A DNA stretch of 64,000 nt, taken from the NCBI GenBank assembly GCA_023333565.1, contig JAJKFH010001402.1, forward strand, positions 186,001-250,000, written 5' to 3'. The notes below the pieces were generated by a model. That model made no database searches. It was not told the DNA's origin and saw only the letters and a list, made by a program, of their open reading frames with translations. The position numbers and the translations under genes were made by a program. The stretch is from Puffinus mauretanicus (Eukaryota; Chordata; Aves; Procellariiformes; Procellariidae). Below, piece after piece: positions 44,867 to 56,987 of the stretch (position 1 is its first letter; each line of letters opens with the position of its first letter).

Positions 44867-47800
44867 TAATGCCAAGCACCTGGACATGCCCAGCACCCCC
44901 ACCGCCCAACACTGCCAGTGCACAGTACCCAGCACCCGGACATGCCCAGCACCCAGACACGCCCAGCAGGCAGCTTCCCTGGTGCCCACCACCCAATACC
45001 ACGAGCACCCATCACCCAGCAACCGGACATGCCCGGGGCCCAGCAACACCAGTGCGCAGAATCCGGCACTCCCAGCACCCAGAAACCAACAGCCCCAGCG
45101 CCCAGCACCCTCACCGCCCGACACACAGGATCCGGACATGCCCATACCCAGGGATCACCAACCCCAGGGCCCAGCAACCCGTCATGCCAAACACCTGGAC
45201 ATGCCCAGCACCCAGACATACCCAGCAGGGAGCTTCCCTGCTGCCCACCACCCAACACCATGAGCACCCATCACCCAGCACCCAGACATGCCCAGGGCCC
45301 AGCACACAGCACCCACACTGCCCAACACTCAGCACCCAGACGTACCCAGCACAACCAGGGCCCAGCACACGCACATGCCAAGAATCCAGCACCCCCCGAC
45401 CACAGCACCCAGAAACCCCCGTGCACGCAGCCAGCACGGCATATGCCCAGCACCGTATATGCCCAACACCCAGCACCTCCAGCACCAAGCATCCAGCACC
45501 AAGACATACCCTGCAATCAGTTATGCATAGTACCCAGCAATGCCAGGGCCCAGCACCCCCAGTACCTAGCACCCAACACTCCGACTACCCAACACCCATC
45601 ACCCGGACATGCCCAGCACACAGCACCTGAGTGCCCCACACCGCCAGTGACCAGTACCCAGCACCCAGACATGCCCAGCACCCAGACATGCCCAGCAACC
45701 AGACATGCCCAGGACCCAACACACCAGAACACAGCAAACCAGCCCCCAACATCCCCAGTGATCAGCACATAGCAACTGGACATGCCCAGCACCCACAGCG
45801 CCCAGCACCCAGCACCCCCAGGGCCCAGCAGCCAGCACCACAGCACCCAGCATCCCCAGCGCCCAGCACCCAGTCATGCCAAGCACCTGGACATGCGCAG
45901 CACCAAGCACCCGGTGCCCAGCACACAATAACCCCAGCACCCAGTAGCCCCAGCACCACCACTGCCCAGCACCCGGACATGCCCAGCACACAGCACCCCA
46001 GGACCCAGTACTCAGAACGCCACCGCACTGCACCCATCATACCCTCCACCCAGCACGAAGAAACCCCACTGCCCAGCACCCCCACTGCCCAGTACCCTGA
46101 ACCCAACATGCCCAGCACCCACACATGCCCAGCAGGCAGCTTCCTGCTGCCCACCACCCAGCACACCAAGCGCCCAGCACACAGCACCCGTACTGCCCAA
46201 AAACCAGCACCCACACATACCCAGCACAACCAGGGCCCAGCACACAGCAAACGCACATGCCAAGAATCCAGCACCCCCAGAGCACAGCACCCCCAGAGCA
46301 CAGCACCCAGCAACCCCAGAGCACACAGCCAGCAATGGATATGCCCAGCACCCAGCACCGGCTATGCCCAGCACCAGGCACCGGCTATGGCCAGCACCCA
46401 GCACCTCCAGCACCGAGCATCGAGCACCAAGAAATACCCTGCACTGTTATGCATAGTACCCAGCAATGCCAGGGCCCAGCACCTAGCACCCAGCACTCCC
46501 ACCACACACCACCCACTGCCTGGACATGGCCAGCACACAGCACTCCCACTGCCCCACAGCCCCAGTGCCCAGTAACAAACACCCAGACATACCCAGCACC
46601 CAACACACCAGATCCCAGCAAACCAGCCCCCAACTTATCCAGTGATCATCACATAGCACCCAGACATGCCCAGCACCCAGCACCCGCAGCGATCAGTACC
46701 CAGCACCCCCAGTGCCCTGCATCCAGCACCCCGTACCCAGACCCCAGACATACACAGCACCCCAGGACCCAGCACTCAGAACGCCACTGCACTGCACCCA
46801 TCATACCCTCCGCTCAGCACCAAGTAAGCCCACTGCCCAGCACCCCAATGGCCCAGCACCCCCACGGCCCAGCATTAACTCCCGAACATGCACAAAACCC
46901 AGCACACCGGCTGCCAACACACAGCACTGACACACACAGCAGCCCCAGTGCCCAGCACCCAGCACCCTCACTGGTGCCGAACACACAGCATCTGGACATG
47001 CCCATCACCTGGACATGCCCAGCATCCACAAAAACCAGAACGCAGCACCTGGTCATGACCAGCAACTGGAAATGCCCACAGCCAGCACCCCTAGCTCCCA
47101 GCAGCCAGCACCCCCAGTGCCCACCACCCAGACATGCCCAGCACCCAACACTCCAGTGCCCAGCACCCAATACGCCCAGCTCCCAGCATCCCCAGCACCC
47201 AGCATGCGGCAGCAAGACATAACCTGCACCCGCTTATGCACGGTACCCAGCACTCCTAGGGCTCAGCAACCAACACCTAGTCCCCAGCACCTGCACTGGC
47301 CAGCACCCAGCAAGGCCGGTGCCCAGCACCCAGCAACCTCAGGGCCAGAACCCAGCACCCAGCAAGGCCAGTGCCCAGCCCCCAGCAACCCCAGTGCACA
47401 GAACGCAGAAGCCCCAGCACCCAGAAACCAACAGCCCCAGAGCCCAGCACCCCCAGGGCTCAGCAACCAACACTCGCATGCACCCAACACTCCAACCACC
47501 CAACACCCGGATACGCCCAGCATGCAGCACCCCCAGGGACCACCACCCCCAGCACCAAGCACCACCACTGTCCAGCACCCAGACATGCCCAGCACACAGG
47601 ACCACCACCACCCACTGCCCAGAACCCAACATGCCAAGCACCCAGACGTGCCCAGCAGGCAGCTACCCTGCTGCCCACCACCTGAACATGCCCAGCGCCC
47701 ACCACCCAGCACCCACACTGCCCAGCACCCACACATACCCAGCACAACCAGGGCCCAGCACACAGCACCCAGACATGCCAAAAATCCAGCACCCTCAGAG

Positions 47801-48314
47801 CACAGCACCCGGCAAACCCAGCACAGCCACACAGCACCGGCTATGCCCAGCAAGAGGCACCGGATATAGCCAGCACCCAGCAGCCAGCACCAAGACATAC
47901 CCTGCAATCAGTTATGCATAGTACCCAGCAATGCCAGGGCCCAGCACCTAGCACCCAGCACTCCAACTGCCCAACACCACCACCCGGACATGCCCAGCAC
48001 ACAGCACCCCCACTGCCCCACACTGCCAGTGACCAGTACCCAGCACCCAGACATGCCCAGCACCCAACACACCAGAACGCAGCAAACCAGCCCCCAACAT
48101 CCCCTGTGATCACTTTATAGCACCCGGACATGCCCAATACCCGCAGCACTCAGCATCCCCTGTGCCCAGAAACCAGCATACCCAACACCCACAACCCAGT
48201 ACCCCCACCACCCCAAGTACCCAGTACCCAGCATACCCCTCACAGGGACATGCCCAGCACGCGGACATACCCAGCACCCTTAGGACCCAGCACTCAGACG
48301 CCAGCGCACAGCAC
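44867..48314 (+). repeat. satA array, C-rich on plus, 3.4 kb
   Basis: Continuation of satA. At 45,667-45,710 three AGACATGCCC decamers occur in a strict 17-bp period (45,667, 45,684, 45,701), showing the 17-mer unit clearly. The array is split at 48,315 by a solo ERV-L LTR. Confidence 0.95.
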
Positions 48315-48873
48315 GGTCCTGGCTCGGGCTGGGACAGAGTTAACTTTCTTCCCAGTAGCCTGGGGGGGTGTGCTGTCTTTTGGGTTTGGTATGAGAGGAG
48401 CGCTGATGGCCCATTAATGCTTTGGTTGTTGCTGGGCAGTGCTTGCACCAGGGAGACTTTTGTTTTCACTTTTCGGCCTCCCATATCCTGCCACGTGCAG
48501 GGGAAGCTCGGGCAGGGGGGATGGAGCACCGCCCAGGGTGGTTGACCCAGCTGGCCAATGGGGTATTCTATATCATGTGACATCATGCTCAGTATAAAAA
48601 ACGGGGAGGGGGAAGATTGTTCCCCCCCACTCGTGACACCCAGTCGGCAGTGGTGAGCAGTTGCATTGTGCATTGCCTGCTTTGTATAGTCTGTTATTGT
48701 TGTTGTTCTCATTGTTCTACTTCGTTGTTTTTCAATTCTTAAACTGTTTTTATCTCAACCCAGGAGTTTTCCTACTTAGGCTCTCTCGATTCTCTCCCCC
48801 ATCCCATGGGGCAGGGGGGAGTGAGCGAGCGGCTGCGTGGGGTTTATTTGCTGGCTGGGCTTAAACCACGACA
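48315..48873 (+). mobile_element. Solo ERV-L LTR inside satA
   Basis: Same family as the LTRs at 20.4, 32.0 and 37.9 kb. The first base is changed (GGTCCTGG in place of TGTCCTGG) and it ends AACCACGACA. Flanking 5-mers are AGCAC and TGCAC, a target duplication with one mismatch. It has TGACATCA before TATAAAAA and a perfect GGGGGAA/TTCCCCC hairpin at 48,608-48,626. Confidence 0.9.
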
Positions 48874-49075
48874 TGCACCCATCATACCCTCCACCCAGCA
48901 CTCCCAGGGCCCAGCACCCTCACAGCCCAGCACTAATTCCTGGACATGCAAACGACCAACCACGAACACACAGTACCTGGACATGCTCACCACGCAGCAG
49001 CCCCCATGCCCACCACCCAGCACCCCCACTACTCAGCAATGGAACATGCCCAGAACCAAACACCACCAATGTGTA
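48874..49075 (+). repeat. satA short block
   Basis: About 200 bp of CCCAGCA-type text between the solo LTR and the next satB block. Confidence 0.85.
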
Positions 49076-50704
49076 GCAAGGAGTGCTAAGTGTGGTGGAT
49101 ATGGCCCATTTGGGGTGCTGGAGGAGGCTGGGTGCTGGGCTGCTGAGAAGGACCTATGAAGGGAATGTGAGAGCCGCCAACAGATTTCAGTCCTGCCTAT
49201 TTGTGTAAGGAGCCCGAAGGGGCGATTGACTGCTTTGCAGTTGGGCTGCGGCAAGGTTGCTGGTTGGGTGGTAGAGAGAGAGCGAGAGCAGATCCCCCTG
49301 AAAGGGCTGCCACAAAAGGCAAGAGCAAGAAACAGCTTGAATCCTGGTTCCTTCGGTGTTGGAGTGCCATCTGGTGGGTGGGCATTTCGAAATGGGCTCT
49401 GATGACAGTAAGGCATAGGTTGATATTCAGGTCGGAGAACTAAGAGAGGGGGACGGTGTTATCAGGGCTGGGAAAGGGCTACTTCTCTATTGGAGCCCCA
49501 TGTGGTGGGTGGAGTTATCTAACGCAAAAGGGTCTCGTTATCTACGCAGAAGCTCAACCTATCCCTTACCCTCATCAGAGTCAAGCTACGAAACGGCCAC
49601 CCACTACATGGGGCTCAGGCACAGAAGTAGCCAGGACTCAGGGTTGATGCTGGCCCTCACCTTCCCTTGGCAGCCCCTCCTCAGCAGCACCAGCACAGGG
49701 GCTCTGTGGTAGTTCTCGCACCTAAACTCACCCTAGCCCTTTACCCTCATCAGAGCCAAGGGCCTTAACGGCCACCCACCAGATGGGGATCAGGCACAGA
49801 CCTAGCCAAGATTGGCACCTGATGCTGGCCCTGCCTGTCGCTTGGCAGCCCCAAAAACACCGGGTGTTGTGTCTGTTCTCAGATCTAACCTCAACCTACC
49901 CCTAACCCTCATCAGAGCTAAGATCCGAAACAGCCAACAACCACATGCCGCTCCAGTCCATAAGTCACCAATACCAAAGGCTGATGCTGGCCCTCACTTT
50001 CGCTTGGCAGTCCCTTCTCAGCCCCACGAAAACCGGGGCTCTGTGGTAGTTCTCGTACCTAACCTCAAACTAGCTCTTACCGTCATCAGAGCCAAGGTCC
50101 AAAATTGCTACCCTCCTCATGGGGCTTAGGCACAGAAGTAGCCAGGTCTCAAGGCTGATGCTGGCCCTTACCTTTCCTTGGCAGCCTCTCCTCAGCCCCA
50201 CCAACACAGGGGCTCTGTGGTAGTTCTCGCACCTAACCTCAAACTAGCTCTTACCCTCATCAGAACCAAGGGCCAAAGCGGCCACACTCCACATGGGGCT
50301 CAGGCACAGACGTAGACAGGACTCAAGGTTGATGCTGGCCCTCACCTTCCCTTGGCAGCCCCTTCACAGCCCCACCAACACCGGCCCCCTCCCTTTGTTC
50401 TCCCTCCTAAACATTAACCTACGTCTTACCTTCATCAGAGCCATGCTCCGAAACCTCGACCCACTAGATGGCGCGCCAACACTTAAGGAACCAAGGTTGC
50501 CTCTTGTTCGTTGCACTCGCCTTCCCTGGCAGCCCTTTGAGGTCCCCCACCAACACCGGGGCTATGCGCTTGCTGTAGCACTCAACCGTCAACCTCACCG
50601 GAGCCCAACTGCAAAGCAGTCAAGCGCCCCGTCGAGCTCCCATACACATTCAGCCAGGACTGAAATATGTTCGCAGCTCTCACCTTCCCTTTACAGCCCC
50701 TTCT
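49076..50704. repeat. satB block with inverted halves
   Basis: Positions 49,076-49,495 hold copies in one direction (as at 44.2 kb). From about 49,550 copies run the other way, with the word CATCAGAG (or close variants) ending at 49,580, 49,755, 49,917, 50,091, 50,265 and 50,440: spacings 175, 162, 174, 174 and 175 bp. The two halves share the outer joint to satA, so the block is a large imperfect inverted repeat. Open frames here have no recognisable domain. Confidence 0.88.
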
Positions 50705-50768
50705 CAGCTGCCCAGCACCCAGCCATCTCCAGCACCGCAAATGCGCAACATCCAGCACCCCTTGGTAC
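50705..50768 (+). repeat. satA edge, C-rich on plus
   Basis: A short satA segment (GCCCAGCACCCAGCC) ending at the TGGTACCA joint near 50,765-50,772, where the strand switches. It is the mirror image of the joint at 44,180-44,200. Confidence 0.75.
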
Positions 50769-50774
50769 CATTGG

Positions 50775-52831
50775 CGGTGCTTGGTGCTGGGCATGTGTCG
50801 GTGCTGGGCCGTGGGGGTACTGTGTGCTAGGCCCTGAGTGTAGTGGATTCTGGACATGTCCGGGTTTTGGGCATATCTGGGGCTCGACATTTCCCTGTGC
50901 TGGGCACTGGGTGGTCTTGGTGCTGGGAATGGCCAGGTGATGATCATGTCTGGGTGGTGGATGCTGGCTACAGGCAGTGCTGGGCACTGGCGGCCCTGGG
51001 TGCTGGTCATTGGGGGTACTGGGTTTTAAGCACTGGGGGTGCGGGGTGCTGGGCACGTCCAAGTGATGGCTCCTGGGCACTGGGACTGCTGGGCACTGGG
51101 GGTGCTCGGCATGCCTGTGTACCGAGAGCTTGGCGCTGGGTTGTGGGTGCTGGGGATGCTGGCTGGTGGGCATTGTCTGTGTGCTGGTTATTGGGCAGTG
51201 GCGCTGGTAGGCATGGGAGTGCTTGTCGCTGGGCATTTCCTGATCCTGGCTGTTGGATGGTGGGGGTGCTGACCGCTGGACATGGCTGGGTGGTGGATGG
51301 AGGAAGCTTTGGGTCCTGGGCACTAGGGGTGATGGCTGGTGGGTATATCCATGTGCTGGACATGTCCATATGCCAGATACTGTGCTCTGGGGATGCTGGG
51401 CAATGGGGTTAGTGGGTGCTGTGCACTGGGGTTGCTGGGTGCTGGGCCGTGCGGGTGCTGGGGGCTAAGTACTGTGGGTGCTGGCTGCTGGGAGGGAGGG
51501 GTGGGGGTGGTGGGCATTTCAGTTGCTGGACATGACCAACAATATGCTGGTTGCTGGGTTTTGTGGGTGATAGGCATGTCCAGGTGCTAGGCATGTCCGG
51601 ATGCTGTGTGCTCGGCACTTGGGGTTCTGGGTAGCGGGCAGGGAGGTGGTTGGCCATTGGGGCTGCTGCATATGTCCAGGTGCTGCGTGTTGGCGGTGGG
51701 TGTGCTGGGTTGTGCACATGTCCAGGAGTTAATGCTGGGCCGCGGGAGTGCTGGGCCATGGGGGTGCTGCGCAGTTGGATTTCTTGATGCTGGGCGAAGG
51801 GTATGATGGGTGCAGTGCGGTGGTGTTCTGAGTGCTGGGTCCTGGGGTGCTGTGTGCTGTGTATGTCTGGGTGCTGGGCATGTCTGGGTACTGGGCATGG
51901 GTGGTGGTGGTGCTGGGCATGTCCAGGAGCTGAGCAATGGTGGTGCTGGGTTGTTGGCACTGGGAGTGGTGGTCCCTGGGGCTGCTGGGCACTGAGCATG
52001 TCCGGGTGCTGGGTTTTGGGCTGTGGGGGTACTGGGTGCTGGCCATGTATATGTGTTGGTTGCTGGGCCCTGGGGTGCTGGGCATCGGGGCTGTTGGTTT
52101 CTGGGTACTGTGGGTGCTGGCTTCAATGCACTGGGGTTGCTGGGTATGTCTGGGTGCCGGGCATGGCGGAGTGATGTGTGCTAGGCACTGGGGTTGTTGG
52201 GTGCTGTGCTCTGGGGGTACTGGTTTCACGGCATGTGCATGTGCTGGGCCCTGGTTGTGCTTGGGTATGTGTGAGTGCTGGGTGTTGGACAGAGTGGGTG
52301 CTGTGTGGTGGGCGCTGGGCATGTCTGGGTGCTGGGTGATGGGCACTGGGTATCGTGGGCAATGGAAGCTGGGAAGCTGCCTGCTGGGCATGTCTGGGTG
52401 CTGGGCACGTCCGGTTGTTGGGTAATGTGCGCTGGCAGTGGTGGGCAGTGGTGGTGCTAGGTGCTGGGTATGTCCGGGTGCTGAGCAATGGCGGTGCTGG
52501 GTGCTTGGCGCTGGGGGTGATGGTTTTTGGATGTGCTGGGTGCTGGGCCATGTCCCTGTGCTGGGTGTTTGGTGGTGGGGGTGCTGGGCATGTGTGGATT
52601 TGGTTCCTGGGCCCTCGGGGTGCTGGGTGCTGGATGCTGGATTTGTTAGTTCCTGGGCACTGGGGGTGCTGGGTTCTGTGCACTGGGGTTGTTGTGTGCT
52701 GAGTATGTCCGGGTTATGGCCATGTCTAAGTGCGGCGTGCTGGTCATGGGGGGTGATGGCTGCTGGGTGGTGGGGGTGCTGGTTTCTGGGCACTGGGCGT
52801 GCTGCGTGTGAGACCTGTGGTACAGGTACAA
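50775..52831 (-). repeat. satA array, G-rich on plus, 2.1 kb
   Basis: GGTGCTGGG text on plus. It includes the fully palindromic half-site GGACATGTCC at 50,852-50,861. It ends where retroviral pol sequence begins, near 52,832. Confidence 0.93.
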
Positions 52832-54025
52832 AGCAGTACAAAAAAAAAAAAAGCCCAAAACCCAAAGAAGTTGCTGTGCATCAAAAGAAATTCAAGTAGA
52901 ATCCCCAAATTATAACGAAAAAGAAAATAAGTTGGCTAAGCTATTACAATGCAAAAAAAAAAGATCAAGGATGATGGATTACTTCACATGGACAATGTAT
53001 AGTAACTCTGGAAATCATGAAGAAATTGATGGTCACAACCCATGCTGAAACACATATGGGAGCAGAGGCAATGGTCCAGTCGGTCAAACGGTATGCAATA
53101 GGGACTAAAATGTTATTGATTGCTAAAAGTGTGAGTAATAAATGTGAGATTTGTCTTAGGAACAATCGGAAAATACAAATCCAACCCCCTCCTGGAGAGG
53201 TAAGGAAAGGCATAACTCCGGTGAGTATTGGCAAATAGATTTTTCAGAGTTACCAAGGTGCAATCAATACCGGTATTTATTGGTATTGGTAAATACCTTC
53301 TCTGGATGGCCAAAAGCTTTCCCGTGTCAAACCAACCAGGCAAAAGAGGTAACAAAACACTTACTAAAAGAAATTATTTCAAGATTTGGAGTCCCTTTAG
53401 AGATGTCCTCTGATAGAGGTCCACATTTTGTAGCGGAGGTTATTAAGAATGTGAGTAAGACACTAGGACGACCACAATTTAGTAGACAAGTAGAGAGAAT
53501 GAACCAAATATTTAAGAGACAAATTTCTAAAATATGTCAGAAAGCTCAGTTGAAATGGATCGAAGCTTTACCACTTGCCTTGTTAAGAATTAGGGTAACC
53601 CCAATTAGCTAGAGAAAAAGTAAGTCCATTTGAAATTCTGTATGGTAAACCTTCTAATGTCAATCTAACAGGAAGGTTTGAACAAATGCACATAACAGGA
53701 GAAAAAGTGTTAACTGAATCTTGTCTTCGAGTAAAATGGCGAGTTCTTTAAACAAATATGTTCTTTTGAGGACGCTTTTACCCCTTGAATTTCTGGTACA
53801 TTCATTCAGTCCAGGAGACCAAGTCTCCACCTGCGAACGTGGAAGGACGACCCCCTTGGAGAAAAGTGGAAAGGACCCTTCCAAGTGTTATTAACAACAA
53901 ACACTGCTGTAGAATTAGAAGAAGTAGACTCTTGGATTCATTACACCAGAATAAATAAAATACCTCCTAGACCGCGGACATCTACACCTAAGGAACCATT
54001 GAAATTAATTTTAAGGCACACTTGA
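52832..54025 (+). pseudogene. pol: Gamma-type pol remnant (RNase H end and integrase)
   Basis: Reads PKEVAVHQKKF, where a segment present in the minus-strand copy has been deleted. The integrase zinc end follows (THAETHMGAEAM, then CEIC), then WPKAFPCQTNQAKEV and SSDRGPHFVAE. The Glu of the catalytic triad is present in RQVERMNQ, but residues before it are lost by an internal deletion, so the normal Asp-Glu spacing is broken. Several frameshifts and stops occur. Confidence 0.85.
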
Positions 54026-54127
54026 TGAGTTAGCAGAGATGTTGCTGAATTATTTGTGATATTTAAAATATTTGTTGTTAGAAAGGAAACCAAATTAATT
54101 AGGAAATTGTGGGTTTAGGAGTAGAAA

Positions 54128-54470
54128 ATGTGGAACCTGTTGATATTAATTGTGATGATCAGTAAAGCTGAATCCCAATTGCCAAAATATCTGAGATCTT
54201 TTAGCCCGAGAAGTAACCAACATGTCTTCTTTTTGTATTGCAGAACCTAGGTGATAATTCACAGTTAGTTGAGAAGAAAATTCAACAATTAAAGGACTTA
54301 GCATGTGGATTTAAGGAACGAGAAGGATAAGATCTTTCTTGGTTATTTTCGCGGCTTCCAAATTTAAATTGGCTCAGACAGTTGTTCTTATTTGCGATAC
54401 TGATCGTCATCTTAGTTATAATTACTTGGTGTATGATTCAATGTATGTCTTTTTGTAGACCAAATGCTTA
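54128..54470 (+). pseudogene. env: Gamma-type env remnant, surface subunit deleted
   Basis: An ATG at 54,128 starts a hydrophobic signal-like peptide (MWNLLILIVMISKAESQ). About 40 codons on, the text jumps to the transmembrane subunit (KKIQQLKDLACGFKERE) followed by a hydrophobic anchor. Nearly all of the surface subunit, the fusion peptide and the CX6CC loop are absent. A stop lies within the remnant. Confidence 0.8.
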
Positions 54471-54514
54471 TAAGTAGATGATGTGATACTCATGATGCTC
54501 AACATCATAAGTCT

Positions 54515-54527
54515 CAAAGGGGGGAAT
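54515..54527 (+). other. Polypurine tract of the plus-strand ERV
   Basis: CAAAGGGGGGAAT directly before the LTR start TGATGCAG. Confidence 0.85.
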
Positions 54528-54828
54528 TGATGCAGTAGGTCCAGTATCTCCTATTCCATACTGCTCGCTTCTGTAATTCTGAACAATGAAGACTTGTTGC
54601 TTAGAAGTTAGGTAACCAGCAGGTGTGCCTAGGATGATGTAATATTAGAATTAGTTCTGGGAAATTTAATGAATATGTAAAAGGGAAACTTAAAATATGT
54701 ATGAGAAGCATAGATATAAACAGAACGATGATTAGGCCAGGTGTGCTTGATTTGTGGCAAGTCCACCAAGCACCCAGGCCTGAATTGGTTACTTGCACGC
54801 CGGGCACGAATCCACTTTTCGGACAATA
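54528..54828 (+). mobile_element. Internally deleted gamma-type LTR
   Basis: Begins TGATGCAGTAGG and ends CGGACAATA (family end CGGACAACA). At 301 bp it lacks about half of the LTR. One deletion joins two GTGTG words, and another removes the AATAAA segment before GAATTGGTTACTTGC. Without its poly(A) signal and most of U3 it is non-functional. Confidence 0.88.
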
Positions 54829-55792
54829 CCCAGCCCCCAGCACCCGCACCAGCAGCACCCAGCAAGCCCAGTGCCCAGCACGCAGCAACCTCAGGGCCCA
54901 GCACCAAGCCATGCCCACCACCCGGACATGCCCAGCACCCACCAATCCCAGTGCACAGCACCCAGCACCGACAAAGCAACTCATGCACACACGCAGCATC
55001 CAGCACCGCTACCGCCCAAAACCCAGCACCCGGACATGGCCAGCACACAGCAGCCCCAGGGACCACCACCCCCAGCACCAAGCACCCAGCACCGCCATTG
55101 CTCAACACTAGGACATGCCCAGCACCCAGCACCACCACTGCCCATTGCCCAGTACCTAGCACCCAGACATGCCCAGGACCCACCACACAGCACCCACACT
55201 GCCCAATACCCAGCACCCACATATACCCAAGCACAACCAGGGCCCAGCACACAGCACACGCATATGCCAGGAATCCAGCACCCCCAGAGCACAGCACCCA
55301 GCAACCCCACCACAGCCACCCAGCACCGCATATGCCCAGCACCAAGCACCGCATATGCCCAACACCCAGCACCCAGTACGTCCAGCACCCAGCATCCAGC
55401 ACCAAGACATACGCTGCACTCAGTTATGCATAGTACCCAGCAATGCTAGAGCCCAGCACCCCCAGTACTTAGCAGCCAGTACTCCCACCGCCCCGACATG
55501 CCCAGCACACAGCACCTGCACAGTCCCACACCGCCAGTGCCCAGTGCCCAGCACCCAGACATGCCCAGCACCCAACCATGCCCAGCACCCAACCATGCCC
55601 AGCACCCAACACACCACAGCCCAGATCCCAGCAAACCAGCCCCCAACTTCTCCAGTGATCAGCACATAGCACCTGGACATGCCCAGCACCCAGCACCTGC
55701 AGCGCTCAGCACCCAGCACCGCCAGTGCTCTGCACCCAGCACACCAAAGACCCACCATCCAGCACCCCCACAGGTCTCACACCCAGCAACCC
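54829..55792 (+). repeat. satA array between two ERVs
   Basis: Just under 1 kb of CCCAGCA-type satellite separating the plus-strand ERV from the minus-strand provirus. Confidence 0.93.
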
Positions 55793-56404
55793 TGTTGTCT
55801 GAAAAGCGGATTCGTGCCCAGCGTGCAAGTAACCAATTCCACACGCTCAGGAGAGAGATTGTTTTATTCAGGCCTGGGTGCTCGGTGGACTTGCCACAAA
55901 TCAAGCACACCTGGTCTAGTCACCTTTCTGTTTATATCCATGCTTCTCATACATATTTTATATATTCATTACATTTCCGAGAACTAATTATAATTTTACA
56001 TCATCTGAAACACATGCGCACTAAAGCCTTCAGGGTCTTTTTGAGGGTCTCGGGGGTCTCTGGTGGTTGTCAGGGTAGTGAACTCTTCGTGAACTTATTT
56101 CCTCTTTACCTCATAGGGTCGCAATTTGTCCCTGAGCCATGCTTGGACCACGTTTGTTTATAGTTTCCATAGCTAAAATTACCTAATCACTACCTCTAAA
56201 ACACACAGTTTATAATTAATTACTACTCCACACAATTACAAACACACACGTGTTAGTTATCTAACTTCTAAGCAACAAATCTTCGTTGTTTAAAATTACA
56301 GAAGCGAGCAATATAGAATCTACAGCAAACTAAACTATCTATCACTATAGTGTTCTTAAATTAAAACATATATATCTTGATCTCCTCCAAACACCAATCA
56401 AACA
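55793..56404 (-). mobile_element. 3' LTR of the minus-strand provirus
   Basis: On minus it begins TGTTTGATTGG and ends AGACAACA. It is very similar to the 5' LTR at 62,082-62,700. A 7-bp TGTTTGG-like insertion lies near its start. The first 150 bp differ from the TGATGCAG-type solo LTRs, so this is a subfamily. Confidence 0.92.
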
Positions 56405-56434
56405 TGATGTTAGGCATCATGAGTCTCATGATAC

Positions 56435-56767
56435 TTATTTTCTACGAAAAGATACAAATTGAATCATACAACATGTAATCATAACTAAAATAACGATCAA
56501 TACCACAAACAAAAATAATTGTCTAAGCCAATTTAAATTTGGAAGCCACGAGAATAACCAAGAAAAATCTAATCCTTCCCGTTCTTTAAACCCATATGCC
56601 AAATCTTTTAATTGTTGGATTTTCTTCTCCACTGAGTGTGAATTATCACTTAAATTAAAACAACACATTCCTTTAAATTCTTCACAGCCATGATTATGTC
56701 TTAAAAGTAAATAGTCAATTGCAGCCCTGTTTTCAAGCGTGGCTTCTCTTATTTGTGTCATTTCCAT
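56435..56767 (-). pseudogene. env: Env transmembrane subunit
   Basis: On minus: an immunosuppressive-domain-like segment LENRAAIDYLLLRHNHGC, then CEEFKGMCC (the CX6CC motif that binds the surface subunit in gammaretroviruses), a coiled region and an anchor helix (LFLFVVLIVILVMITCCM). The fusion peptide is missing and the frame differs from the env start upstream. No classical polypurine tract is seen between its end and the LTR. Confidence 0.88.
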
Positions 56768-56987
56768 ACCAATAGCCGAAAGTGCTTGGGAGGTATAATT
56801 TATATCTTTTCAAACAAGAACTATACATCCCTCCCACAGAATTCTCGACTGCAATACAAAAGAAAGACATGTTGGTTACTTCTCGGGCTAAAAGTTCCCA
56901 GATATTTTGATTTCTATCCCATTTTGGTAACAAAAATTGAGAATTAATCGGACTGATCGTTATTATTAACAACAACACATTCCACAT
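56768..56987 (-). pseudogene. env: Env signal peptide and surface-subunit stub
   Basis: The ATG at 56,987 (minus) starts a signal peptide MWNVLLLIITISPINSQF, followed by about 45 residues (LLAREVTNMSFFCIAVENS) and then a shift of frame into the transmembrane subunit. The receptor-binding surface subunit is almost wholly deleted. An upstream in-frame ATG at 57,020 is less likely because it would precede the signal peptide. Confidence 0.8.

Larger units (their letters stand above)
52832..54828 (+). mobile_element. 5'-truncated gamma-type ERV, plus strand
   Basis: A remnant with the end of RNase H, integrase, a collapsed env, polypurine tract and one LTR. It is homologous, in opposite orientation, to the provirus at 55.8-62.7 kb. 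The 5' breakpoint lies inside RNase H next to an A-rich run. It stands between G-rich satA on the left and C-rich satA on the right, so it occupies a satA strand switch. Confidence 0.92.

Noticed and set aside
49500..50400. Protein-coding exons in satB open frames
   Set aside because: Open frames follow the 174-bp period and shift between copies, with no conserved domain.
51729..52865. 378-codon minus-strand frame resembling a low-complexity protein
   Set aside because: It spans the satA/ERV junction and is a product of satellite composition.
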